Assembly (NCBI RefSeq): GCF_001429545.1
Contig: NZ_LMSP01000007.1
Span: 1 to 60,793 of the forward strand
Direction of reading: 5' to 3'
DNA length: 60,793 bases
From: Paenibacillus sp. Soil787
Lineage (GTDB): Bacteria > Bacillota > Bacilli > Paenibacillales > NBRC-103111
Shown: in pieces, positions 29,150-37,131 of the stretch
Position numbering within the stretch: position 1 is the first letter of the stretch
Layout of the letters: every line of letters starts with the position of its first letter
Notes under the pieces: model-generated
Seen by the model: the letters and a program-made list of their open reading frames with translations, nothing else
Database searches by the model: none
Told to the model about the DNA's origin: nothing
Made by a program: the position numbers and the translations under genes

Positions 29150-29243
29150 TTCTAGGGTTCCGTGGCGTTCATCGCCAGACTGGTCCAAGGGGAAACACAC
29201 AGCGAATACGCTGTGGTCACGGAGGGGAAAAAGCCCGGGAGTC
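29150..29243 (+). promoter_or_regulatory. Guanidine-I riboswitch (ykkC)
   Basis: The ykkC aptamer blocks CTAGGGTTCCG, CTGGTCCAAGGGGAAACACAC, CACGGAGGG and AAAAGCCCGGGAG are present in order. It is followed by a terminator (29228-29288) that overlaps the aptamer 3' end. Guanidinium binding should favour read-through into the SMR gene. Confidence 0.95.
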
Positions 29244-29288
29244 ATATCGCAATAGCGATATAACTTCCAGGCTTTTTCCTTTTTTTGC
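29228..29288 (+). terminator. Riboswitch-controlled terminator
   Basis: AAAAAGCCCGGGAGT pairs with ACTTCC-AGGCTTTTT around an ATATCGC/GCGATAT hairpin and is followed by CCTTTTTTT. The left arm is the last conserved segment of the guanidine-I aptamer, so aptamer folding and termination exclude each other. Confidence 0.85.
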
Positions 29289-29332
29289 GACTAAACAGGC
29301 AATTATAACAAATTAAAGAGGAGTGATTCATC

Positions 29333-29653
29333 ATGGCATGGTTATATCTCGTCATTGCAGGTGTATTTGAGGTCGTATGGGCGATCTCATTGAAATTTTC
29401 TAATGGTTTTACACGTTTAGTTCCTTCCAGCATAACGATAGCAGGGATGGCTGTAAGTTTCTATTTTCTTGCGATAGCAACGAAAACTCTTCCCATCGGC
29501 ACAGCATACGCGGCTTGGACCGGAATTGGCGCTGTCGGTGCGATTATTGTCGGCACCCTTTTTCTCGATGAACCCATTAGTTTAACAAGGATCTTGTTCA
29601 TGATACTGATCTTAGTTGGCGTTCTCGGCCTTAAATTTACTTCTGGGCATTAG
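29333..29653 (+). CDS. gdx: SMR-family guanidinium exporter
   Basis: A 106-residue small multidrug resistance protein with four membrane helices. The proton/substrate-coupling E13 lies in GVFEVVWAISLKFS. The early GxxE and W16 fit the Gdx (SugE-like) subtype rather than EmrE. A guanidine-I riboswitch directly upstream makes guanidinium/proton antiport the likely role. AGAGGAG precedes the ATG. It is a single-gene unit here, although many Gdx proteins of Bacillota come as heterodimeric pairs. Confidence 0.92.
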   Translation: MAWLYLVIAGVFEVVWAISLKFSNGFTRLVPSSITIAGMAVSFYFLAIATKTLPIGTAYAAWTGIGAVGAIIVGTLFLDEPISLTRILFMILILVGVLGLKFTSGH

Positions 29654-29714
29654 GGATTTTGAATAAATCGGTCCCTATTTATGCAGATTAATCGATACAG
29701 GAGGGAAATTCAAC

Positions 29715-29945
29715 ATGAATACATCTGATGATATCAATCAAAAACAGAATCACAATGATGAGTTTCTCAATGAGGGGTTAGAAGTTGACTCCGATGTTAA
29801 CGAGGACCGCAACCGAGAGCAGCAATTGGACGATTCGTTTCAATACTGGTATCGCAACGTTGGTTACTGGGTACAGCAAAAGGAAGATATAACTCAGGTA
29901 CCGAAAGAGAATGTATTCGATGCCGCCGCTGAGATGGATAGTTAA
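29715..29945 (+). CDS. Small acidic protein of unknown function
   Basis: 76 residues, strongly acidic and hydrophilic with a few aromatic residues (QYWYRNVGYWVQQ) in the middle. There is no signal peptide. AGGAGGG lies 9 nt before the ATG. It is followed 39 nt later by another small gene with its own strong RBS. I recognise no family. Codon use and RBS suggest a real gene. Confidence 0.65.
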   Translation: MNTSDDINQKQNHNDEFLNEGLEVDSDVNEDRNREQQLDDSFQYWYRNVGYWVQQKEDITQVPKENVFDAAAEMDS

Positions 29946-29984
29946 GGTCAACCGACAGTTCGAAAATTAAAGGAGGTATGAACG

Positions 29985-30164
29985 ATGTCTGACAATGCAA
30001 ATAACGTTGATGTAAACAAAACGAGTATCTTTAAAAACGGGGTTCAATCTGCTACGAACTATGTACAGAACGCCATTGAAAACGTAGCTGAATCGACGCA
30101 AGACGCAACTCAAAACTTAGTGAATAACGTAATGAAAAAACGAAAAAATGAAAATAATAAATAG
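29985..30164 (+). CDS. 59-residue asparagine-rich protein, unknown
   Basis: A short gene with AAAGGAGG about 8 nt before the ATG. The product has an Asn-rich start (MSDNANNVDVNK). A long amphipathic helix with a rough 11-residue rhythm follows (VQSATNYVQNAIENVAESTQ, DATQNLVNNVM), and the tail is basic (KKRKNENNK). It lies between the acidic 76-residue gene and a strong terminator, so the two are probably cotranscribed. Opposite charges at the ends suggest an interaction between them, but this is a guess. Confidence 0.65.
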   Translation: MSDNANNVDVNKTSIFKNGVQSATNYVQNAIENVAESTQDATQNLVNNVMKKRKNENNK

Positions 30165-30225
30165 TTAAATTGACGATGTGAATTTTAATGAGGAAATCTC
30201 TATGCTATTGAAAATCACATATGGA

Positions 30226-30272
30226 AAAAGCTTAGTCAGACAGCAGCCGCAGGCCTTGACTAAGCTTTTTTT
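30226..30272 (+). terminator. Terminator after the small-protein pair
   Basis: AAAAAGCTTAGTCA and TGACTAAGCTTTTTTT form a 14-bp stem around 18 nt. Confidence 0.9.
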
Positions 30273-30337
30273 GTCGGTTTAATGTAAATCGTAATTAATT
30301 ACTACCAATAAACTATCTGCACTATCCAATTTTGCTT

Positions 30338-31231
30338 TCAAGCAACTATGTAGCTGACATACCAGAAGCTGCTTCCCACAAAAATACGCAAATGTTTAGA
30401 TAATGGCTTAAAAATGTCGTTCAGTTCTTCATACGAGTAGTAGTTTTTGATAATTTCATGCATGGATCCGTCAGTTAGCTCGCGTCTTTTGTAGGTATCC
30501 TCACTATGTTCATTCGTTATCAGCTCACCGCCTCTTCCGGGTACGTAAACATTATCGACGATGAAGACGCTGGCACCTGAGCCTAGACGTTGGTGGAAAC
30601 TCTGCAGAAAGGACTCAATCCGATTCTTCGGAATATGCGAAAACCAGAAGTTGGCAAGACCAAAGTCGAAATCCCCTGTCACTTCGGAGAGCTGGTACGC
30701 ATCCCCCAGAACAAATGCTGCATTGGAAGCTGGCCAAGGCTTCGACTTAGCAATTTGCAGCACTTCAGGGCGAATATCAATACCTACGATGTGTTTAGCC
30801 GCACTCGCAGCAATTTCGGTCCAATACCCAGTACCGCAGGCTACCTCTAGAACATTACAACCCTCCACCTGCTTCCTAATAACTTCGGCCAAAAGCGCAA
30901 GCTCTTGTTGGAACTCACCGTCCTCCCGATGGTAAATCCGTTCATACTCTTCCGCTCGGGCGCCGTAGTATTCTTGCATTTTTACTTTTTCCTCGTTTAA
31001 AAGCTGATGCTTATCCTTCACTTCGTGGAGAATCCGTTGTCTGGCTGCCAATAAATCAGCGAAAATAGCGCCACCCTGTGCGGAGTAGTTGGCTAGCAAG
31101 CCATGCGTCGCCATCACAATAAGCTGTGTCATCGACAAACCCGTTTCGTCAGCCATTTGCTCCAGATCCGACTTAACTTTCTCCGGTAAGTAAACAGAGA
31201 GTCTTTTGGTTTTATCATTTTTGTCATCCAC
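30338..31231 (-). CDS. Ribbon-helix-helix/SAM-dependent methyltransferase fusion
   Basis: 297 residues in two parts. Residues about 8-50 read as a ribbon-helix-helix DNA-binding domain (KRLSVYLPEKVKSDLEQMAD, then GLSMTQLIVMATHGLL). A charged linker follows, then a class I methyltransferase (about 95-290) with motif I LEVACGTGYWTE and IDIRPEVLQIA. The GTG at 31231 is chosen because GAGGGGG lies 9 nt upstream. The methyl acceptor is unknown. A 13-bp palindrome upstream (31279-31291) could be its operator. The fusion is unusual. Confidence 0.8.
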   Translation of the reverse strand: MDDKNDKTKRLSVYLPEKVKSDLEQMADETGLSMTQLIVMATHGLLANYSAQGGAIFADLLAARQRILHEVKDKHQLLNEEKVKMQEYYGARAEEYERIYHREDGEFQQELALLAEVIRKQVEGCNVLEVACGTGYWTEIAASAAKHIVGIDIRPEVLQIAKSKPWPASNAAFVLGDAYQLSEVTGDFDFGLANFWFSHIPKNRIESFLQSFHQRLGSGASVFIVDNVYVPGRGGELITNEHSEDTYKRRELTDGSMHEIIKNYYSYEELNDIFKPLSKHLRIFVGSSFWYVSYIVA

Positions 31232-31278
31232 GTTAGGTATCCCCCTCATGATTTTTCATTATTTTAACATATATTTTG

Positions 31279-31291
31279 TGTTATAATAACA
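31279..31291. promoter_or_regulatory. Palindrome upstream of the RHH-methyltransferase
   Basis: TGTTAT-A-ATAACA, a perfect 13-nt palindrome 48 nt before the start, within an AT-rich promoter region. It is a candidate site for self-regulation by the RHH domain. Confidence 0.45.
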
Positions 31292-31431
31292 TTTAATTTA
31301 CGCTTTTATGCCATAAGTGAAAATTTGGGGCTATTTCTCTAGAACTCTATCAGCTTCTAACCCTCGCAAATCTCTCTATCAAACATAGAATACTATGCAA
31401 GTATATTCATATCTTGATAGGAGATGGTGAG

Positions 31432-32007
31432 ATGATTAAAAAACAACGTATCGCAGGTAGACAGACTAAAATTGTTAAACTTCCCAAATGTGCAGGCATA
31501 TCTAAGACGAAAGCTATGCTGATGTACCACGCTCAACTGAAGAAACACAACAGACTAGGAGCAGGCCGCTTTCTGAGCCAGCGTATTATCTCGATCGGAA
31601 CCGATAACTCTTGGTTCAACGCCCAGATTATTCCTCGCAATCCCGCATGGGTACCGGTTACTAACGCCAACTATGTGTGGTTCTCCGGCAATCTGAGTGC
31701 TGAGAATGCCGTCATTTCGACACGATTCTCGCTCTCACAGCGGAGAGCCATTCTCGCCGCATCCCTCTTCTTATCGGTCGACAATTTCGCTGTTGTCATC
31801 ATCAACGGCGTACCGGTGGTCTATGATGCACCACAGAACACCCCTTCATTCTACAACACAGGCCGCACCTTCGACGTACGCCGGTTCTTGAGACGGGGCC
31901 GCAATGACATCGTCATCATCGCTTTTAACTTTGGCGGACCTCGTAGTGCTGCTAACCCTGCAGGTGTGGCTGCTAGATTAGACATTCGACTCAGCTCATT
32001 ACAATAA
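31432..32007 (+). CDS. Beta-sandwich protein of unknown function
   Basis: 191 residues. After a basic start (MIKKQRIAGRQTKIVKLPK), the rest looks like a galactose-binding-like jelly roll. Segments ISIGTDNSWFNAQIIPRNP, WVPVTNANYVWFSG, FSLSQRRAILAASLFLSVDNF, VVIINGVPV and NDIVIIAFNFGG are seen, similar to the accessory domain of rhamnosidases. There is no signal peptide. AGGAG lies 8 nt before the ATG at 31432. A spore-surface or phage-tail-like adhesin is possible, but I have no direct evidence. Confidence 0.65.
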   Translation: MIKKQRIAGRQTKIVKLPKCAGISKTKAMLMYHAQLKKHNRLGAGRFLSQRIISIGTDNSWFNAQIIPRNPAWVPVTNANYVWFSGNLSAENAVISTRFSLSQRRAILAASLFLSVDNFAVVIINGVPVVYDAPQNTPSFYNTGRTFDVRRFLRRGRNDIVIIAFNFGGPRSAANPAGVAARLDIRLSSLQ

Positions 32008-32019
32008 TTCACATGGAAA

Positions 32020-32058
32020 AAGGTCGGGAGCTCATCCTTAGGATGGAACCCCGACCTT
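32020..32058. terminator. Convergent terminator
   Basis: AAGGTCGGG and CCCGACCTT with an inner CATCCT/AGGATG helix, between two converging genes. It has an A-run on the left for the minus strand. Confidence 0.8.
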
Positions 32059-32066
32059 CGTCTGTT

Positions 32067-33029
32067 TCACATGAACTGGCGTTCACTGCCGTAGCGGCGT
32101 TTGAGCTGATTTAGGAAAAACTGCAGCGCCAGGAAGAGTCCTGCGAAGCTGGTACCTGCACTCAGAATAATCCATGGATGCAGTCGAATGTACCTTGAGC
32201 CATAGGCGATTAGCGATAACCATTCACCCGATGTAGTGATGGCAATGGAATAGCCTGCATCACTATCACCAATTGTCTCAATTCCACCAAGCACAATGTT
32301 AAATACAGCCAACTGCCCTAACAAGAAGAGCACTTGCATGAATTCGCTAAGGAAGATGAACAACATCTCATTTCTCATACAGGGAACCAAATGTCGCATC
32401 GTTCGATGGAAGAAAGAACCGCCCATCAAACGAGAGGCTTCAATAAATAGTCGTTCATTATAATAACGTGTCCGATCTGCCACCTGATAGGCTAATGGAA
32501 ATATCCCAATGAATGTGACTAGGCTAACAAAAGTAACCGCAAACAGCAGCTGATAATGCGGATCTGCCTTCAGCCCCTGATCAAGCCCCAGCCCAAAGTA
32601 CATACCTGCTAAAGGCGGGAACAAGAATACAAAGGCAGGCATCGAGGAAACGACCCACTGCATAGAGCGAAGAATGCCCCATCCTTTACCCGTGGTCCCG
32701 CTCCACAATCCCCATGGGAGAGCAAAAACAAAGCGAATCAAGGTTAATGCAAGCGCCGTGCCTAGTGTATATTTCAACCCATTCAACAATAAGCTCAGCA
32801 CATCAAAGCCCCTATGATCGGTCCCCAGCAGGAAGGTGCTGTTCGGTGCGTATGGCGGAATGCTGTATCTCGTTTTACCATCCTCTTGATATTGGATCAT
32901 ATTAATCTTGTCATCCGGTGTAATCCCATGGGGCATCAGCCATGTGCCGAATATCATCACAAGCAGGATGATTACGATGAGTGCAATCGAACAGTAGTAA
33001 GCAGCTGATGAGCGTTTCATCATCGTCAA
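32067..33029 (-). CDS. ABC transporter permease, DppC/OppC type
   Basis: 320 residues with six predicted membrane helices and a periplasmic loop after the first. LGTDHRGFDVLSLLLNGLKYTL matches the DppC N-terminal block, and the EAA coupling loop is ADRTRYYNERLFIEASRLMG. It overlaps the end of the DppB-like gene by 4 nt. Neither a solute-binding protein nor an ATPase gene is near, so this is an incomplete transporter locus. Confidence 0.8.
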   Translation of the reverse strand: MTMMKRSSAAYYCSIALIVIILLVMIFGTWLMPHGITPDDKINMIQYQEDGKTRYSIPPYAPNSTFLLGTDHRGFDVLSLLLNGLKYTLGTALALTLIRFVFALPWGLWSGTTGKGWGILRSMQWVVSSMPAFVFLFPPLAGMYFGLGLDQGLKADPHYQLLFAVTFVSLVTFIGIFPLAYQVADRTRYYNERLFIEASRLMGGSFFHRTMRHLVPCMRNEMLFIFLSEFMQVLFLLGQLAVFNIVLGGIETIGDSDAGYSIAITTSGEWLSLIAYGSRYIRLHPWIILSAGTSFAGLFLALQFFLNQLKRRYGSERQFM

Positions 33030-34096
33030 ACCACCTCCCCTGTCCGAACAATAAACTTCTTACGCAGCAATGCGTAGAACACATGAAAAGCCATAGCCAC
33101 TAGCGCAAGCGCCATACAAATAGCCGACATCGAGGAGACACTCTGTAAAGCTGGAGAGACGATAAAGCCTCCCAAACCGGAGATTCCGCAGATGGCTTCT
33201 GCAACAGCCATACTGGCGAGTGCTAGTGTAGTTGCTTTGGGCAAGATCGCCAGCAAATCAGCCATGACATTTCGCATAACATGAGAGATGAGCACCTCTC
33301 TGCGAGTTAACCCTTTGGCTAATGCGGTAACGACATAATCCTGTCCCAGCTCACGCGCGATCGCGACGCGAAGGGTTCCATAGATGGTGACCGAGGGAAT
33401 CAGTGCAATCGTGAGAAATGGGATGAGGAACGGCGTCTTATCACCGACTTGAACAATAAGCAGCACAAAGTGCCCCACATATTTCGTCGCGTAGACCGCC
33501 CCCAATTGGATGAGAACGATTAAGAAGAAATCAGGCAAGCCAACAAGCAAGGCATGCGTACCATCCATCATGGCACCAACTCGGCGGAACATGGATGCTA
33601 TCATCGCAAATAGCACACTAAGCACAATCGCGAGCAGTAAACCAGGAATGAAATAAGTGCACGTGCGAAGAAGCATGTTGGGGAGCTCACCAAGAACAGC
33701 AACCTCTTTCCTATTGAAAGGATTGCGGAATTTGCCAAAATCACCATGCGCGAAACCTTTGATTTGCTCTTTAATCGAAAAACCGTAATAACGCCAGGAA
33801 ATAATGGGATGCTTCAATGGAACAGTGGTCGCACGAAATATGCCTTTGATCGACGTTGTCCTTCCGATATAGTCCCACGACTTTCCATAAGGAACAGACA
33901 ATAAGCCTGCTTTTTCATTTAGAACTTGACTGCCAGGCATCTGCTCACTTATTTTGCGGATGCTCGTATCTGGACCTATTGCGACCCTGATCTGATCCGG
34001 CTGCGTAGATAAGAAGGCATTACGGATATTGCTCAGAAAGAAGATGCACACGAGTGTAAATAACCCAAGCAACAGCCACCGAAATATCAACTTCAA
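33026..34096 (-). CDS. ABC transporter permease, DppB/OppB type
   Basis: 356 residues with an N-terminal membrane segment, a long extracellular loop and five further helices. The EAA-type loop RVAIARELGQDYVVTALAKGL and GISGLGGFIVSPALQ are typical of DppB. It is translationally coupled to the DppC-like gene. Substrate is unknown. It must use ATPase and binding subunits encoded elsewhere if it works in import. Confidence 0.82.
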   Translation of the reverse strand: MKLIFRWLLLGLFTLVCIFFLSNIRNAFLSTQPDQIRVAIGPDTSIRKISEQMPGSQVLNEKAGLLSVPYGKSWDYIGRTTSIKGIFRATTVPLKHPIISWRYYGFSIKEQIKGFAHGDFGKFRNPFNRKEVAVLGELPNMLLRTCTYFIPGLLLAIVLSVLFAMIASMFRRVGAMMDGTHALLVGLPDFFLIVLIQLGAVYATKYVGHFVLLIVQVGDKTPFLIPFLTIALIPSVTIYGTLRVAIARELGQDYVVTALAKGLTRREVLISHVMRNVMADLLAILPKATTLALASMAVAEAICGISGLGGFIVSPALQSVSSMSAICMALALVAMAFHVFYALLRKKFIVRTGEVV

Positions 34097-34198
34097 CTAT
34101 CGTCACCTCGTTCTATTATTCACCGATGGTAGATAACTATTTTCATAGTTTATCACGATTCATTTGGAAGTTCTATCCTATCCTTGGAAATAAAAAGA

Positions 34199-34236
34199 GG
34201 CTGCAGCGAGCTAGCGTGAGCTAACTTGCTGCAACC
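34199..34236 (-). terminator. Hairpin between the permease and lipase genes
   Basis: GCAGC-GAG-CTAGC and AGCTA-ACT-TGCTGC form an imperfect stem in the divergent gap. No T-run is seen and its role is unclear. Confidence 0.3.
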
Positions 34237-34321
34237 CTGATTAAGAGCTGAACTGTGCTTGGTGCACGTGGCTATACACGATCTTCCAGCTGAAAGTCTC
34301 CTAGAAAATAGGCGATTGTCG

Positions 34322-34337
34322 GTGGACAGCTGTCCAC
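34322..34337. promoter_or_regulatory. 16-bp palindrome upstream of the lipase gene
   Basis: GTGGACAGCTGTCCAC, perfect, 54 nt before the lipase start. Possible operator for an unknown regulator. Confidence 0.45.
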
Positions 34338-34390
34338 TATTTTCATATATATAGGAGAACGGCATCCTGTGTGTATGGAGGAATGGACTT

Positions 34391-35173
34391 ATGCTCAGCA
34401 ACTCATTAGATACACGGACGGCTATTTTTCTAGCAGCTATGTGCAGCCAAAGCTATATCCATTTTGAAAATGGTCCCGAAAGCGTTATTATGCCAAGTAA
34501 CTTCCGGATGGTTTCTTCCTTCAAAGCAACTTCCATTCTGAGTGAAAAAGAATTTTTCGGCTTTATTGCCGAATCCGATACACAAATTGTCATCGTATTT
34601 CGAGGTACGCATACGACTTCCGATTGGATCTCCGATGCCATTGCCAGGCAAATCCAGTTTCCTTACACAAAAGAGCAGTGCCTCGTACACGAAGGATTTC
34701 TCGACATTTACCGTTCAGCTCGCAAATCGATTATGACCGCGCTAAACAAACTTTCCACCGAGAAAACGCTGTACATCACAGGACATAGTCTTGGAGGAGC
34801 TCTCGCTGCTTTATGCGCTGCCGATATTTCCACAAACACGAAATTTAAAAATCCATCCGTGTATACTTATGCTTCACCGCGCGTTGGAAATCAGGCATTC
34901 GCTAGTCTTTTCAACCGCAGGACCGGGCCTCACTATCGGATCTATAATACCAACGACTTCGTCCCTTTGCTTCCTCCCTTCATCTATCGATCTCCTCGAA
35001 CGGATCAGGTTTACCATTATATTCATGTGAAAACGGGGGTTGAATTAACGTATCAAGGGGGTTCCCTCTCCGCTAACCACGCGATTAGCAACTATTTTAC
35101 TGAACTTACCAAGCTTGATCCCCGCTTCACGCAGCAGTTATGCACCCAAACTCCGGGATTTTGTCCGATATAA
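34391..35173 (+). CDS. Class 3 lipase
   Basis: A 260-residue alpha/beta hydrolase of the Lipase_3 family. The triad is S133 (GHSLGGALA), D189 (NTNDFVPLLP) and H230 (ANHAISNYF), and the oxyanion strand is FRGTHTTSDWI. There is no signal peptide, so it is probably cytosolic or a spore protein. GGAGG precedes the ATG by 9 nt. It stands alone with a terminator behind it. Confidence 0.9.
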   Translation: MLSNSLDTRTAIFLAAMCSQSYIHFENGPESVIMPSNFRMVSSFKATSILSEKEFFGFIAESDTQIVIVFRGTHTTSDWISDAIARQIQFPYTKEQCLVHEGFLDIYRSARKSIMTALNKLSTEKTLYITGHSLGGALAALCAADISTNTKFKNPSVYTYASPRVGNQAFASLFNRRTGPHYRIYNTNDFVPLLPPFIYRSPRTDQVYHYIHVKTGVELTYQGGSLSANHAISNYFTELTKLDPRFTQQLCTQTPGFCPI

Positions 35174-35223
35174 AAAAGATTGCCAACCACCTGACCATAA
35201 TGGCCGGGTAGGCGGCAATCTTT
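35174..35223 (+). terminator. Lipase terminator
   Basis: AAAGATTGCC and GGCAATCTTT form a 10-bp stem around a CCACCTG/CGGGTAGG interior, followed by ATTTTG. Confidence 0.85.
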
Positions 35224-35502
35224 ATTTTGTATACTCAGAGTTCAGCTATCCCCTCCTGAGAAGAAGGTTTAACGATCTTAAGTGACACTATTGGCGTTTT
35301 TCAACTCAACAGAAAGGTACCAGAATTCCTTTCGATGATTTTACATAGGGACTTCACCTTGTCTATCACACTTCTCACTTTTGTTAATGTTTATCTGACC
35401 ACATTGAAACGAAGTACCAAACAACCCTGACAGACTCTTGTCAGGGTTGTTTGGTTATAATCAAATTATACAAATTAAGGATTGAAGAAGGGAAATGATC
35501 AC
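35224..35502. other. Intergenic region with a perfect inverted repeat
   Basis: AACAACCCTGACA (35420-35432) and TGTCAGGGTTGTT (35439-35451) are perfect 13-nt arms around GACTCT, 52 nt before the MDR transporter gene. A TATAAT follows at 35456. No other gene is seen. Confidence 0.6.
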
Positions 35503-37038
35503 ATGACGAAATCAACGAATCAAACTGGCATTATTATAGCCGGATTACTGCTAGCCATCCTAATGGCTTCGATGGACAATACCATCGTTGCGACCGCTAT
35601 GGGCTCCATTATCGCCGACCTTGGAGGACTGGATAAATTCGTTTGGGTAACATCGGCTTATATGGTCGCTGAAATGGCAGGAATGCCGATTTTCGGTAAA
35701 CTATCGGATATGTATGGCCGCAAACGGTTTTTCATCTTTGGTATCTTGGTGTTTATGCTCGGATCTGCTCTTTGTGGAACAGCCACCTCAATCGTTCAGT
35801 TAAGCTTGTATCGGGCCATACAAGGCATTGGCGGCGGTGCTTTGGTACCCATTGCTTTCACAATCATGTTCGACACAGTTAAACCGGAACGCAGAGGCAA
35901 GCTAATGGGATTGTTTGGAACGGTGTTCGGTATGTCCAGCATCTTCGGGCCACTCCTTGGCGCTTATATGACGGACTATATCAAATGGGAATGGATTTTC
36001 TACATTAATTTACCATTAGGACTAATTTCCTTCCTCATGATTGCCATTTTCTATAAGGAATCCCTCCAGCATGCTAAACAGCGTATCGACTGGGCCGGTG
36101 CGTTCTCCCTTGTAGGTGCCATCGTCTGCCTAATGTTCGCCATGGAGCTTGGCGGTAAACAATTCGCGTGGAACTCCACTCAGATTATTGGCTTATTCAC
36201 TGGATTTGCTCTTCTCGCGGTTATTTTCCTCTATGTGGAGACACGGGCAGAGGAACCGATTATCTCCTTCCGGATGTTCCGGGATCGCCTCTATTCGGCA
36301 AGTAATGCGATCGCGATGTTAAGCGGTGCAGCCTTCATTACGGCATCTGTCTATATTCCGATCTTCATTCAAGGTGTTCTCGGAGGAAGTGCAACGAACT
36401 CAGGGCTCGTACTTCTGCCAATGATGCTTGGCACTGTCGTTACAGCTACCGCAGGCGGCTTCCTCATCAGTAAATTTTCATACCGAGCCATCCTGATCTC
36501 CACGCTCATTCTGCTAGTGGCAGGTATGGCACTGCTGATTACGTTGATACCAGATTCATCGCGCTTGCTAATCACTGCTTATATGATATTAGTCGGCTTG
36601 GGAATCGGTGCATCATTCTCTGTACTTAGTAACGCTGCTATTCATTCCGTGCCTGCAAGTCAACGAGGGGCAGCGAGCTCTACGCTGAATTTCCTTCGCT
36701 CACTCGGCATGACGATCGGAATCACCATCTTCGGCATTATTCAAAGCCATTCGTTAACCCGGCATTTATCGGATGCCTTCACGGGGAGCGGCCAATCCGC
36801 GATGCCGCAGGGTCTAGACTTTAAAGACCCGCATGCTCTGCTTGACCCGGCGACTCGCACTCAAATTCCGGAGCAAGCGCTCCGAAAAATATCAGAAGGA
36901 CTCTCCTCTTCTATCGTGGCCACATTTGCGTGGGGACTCATCCCTGCCATACTCGCTTTAGCTGCCGCTTTTGCCATGAGCAAAGAGAAGCTCGTGATAG
37001 AGACGGATAAAGAAACGTTCGCGGCCGCATCGCATTAA
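35503..37038 (+). CDS. Drug:proton antiporter, MFS DHA2 (EmrB/QacA) family
   Basis: 511 residues with 14 predicted membrane helices. Motif A is GKLSDMYGRKRFF, motif C is near GTVFGMSSIFGPLLG, and the N-terminal MASMDNTIVATAMGSI with its acidic residue is typical of DHA2 exporters. The ATG at 35503 is preceded by GAAGGG at 10 nt; an ATG at 35482 is the alternative. No linked regulator is seen, but the strong hairpin upstream could act as an attenuator or operator. Confidence 0.9.
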   Translation: MTKSTNQTGIIIAGLLLAILMASMDNTIVATAMGSIIADLGGLDKFVWVTSAYMVAEMAGMPIFGKLSDMYGRKRFFIFGILVFMLGSALCGTATSIVQLSLYRAIQGIGGGALVPIAFTIMFDTVKPERRGKLMGLFGTVFGMSSIFGPLLGAYMTDYIKWEWIFYINLPLGLISFLMIAIFYKESLQHAKQRIDWAGAFSLVGAIVCLMFAMELGGKQFAWNSTQIIGLFTGFALLAVIFLYVETRAEEPIISFRMFRDRLYSASNAIAMLSGAAFITASVYIPIFIQGVLGGSATNSGLVLLPMMLGTVVTATAGGFLISKFSYRAILISTLILLVAGMALLITLIPDSSRLLITAYMILVGLGIGASFSVLSNAAIHSVPASQRGAASSTLNFLRSLGMTIGITIFGIIQSHSLTRHLSDAFTGSGQSAMPQGLDFKDPHALLDPATRTQIPEQALRKISEGLSSSIVATFAWGLIPAILALAAAFAMSKEKLVIETDKETFAAASH

Positions 37039-37077
37039 GGGTAAGCTTCGTATAAACCGCGCAGCATAGAAAACACA

Positions 37078-37113
37078 GAAAGACCAGAGATCCACCGCGG
37101 ATTCCTGGTCTTT
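37078..37113. terminator. Convergent terminator of the MFS gene and cysK
   Basis: AAAGACCAG and CTGGTCTTT with ATCC-ACCGC-GGAT inside. Confidence 0.9.
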
Positions 37114-37131
37114 CTTTTGCGTATTAACTTA

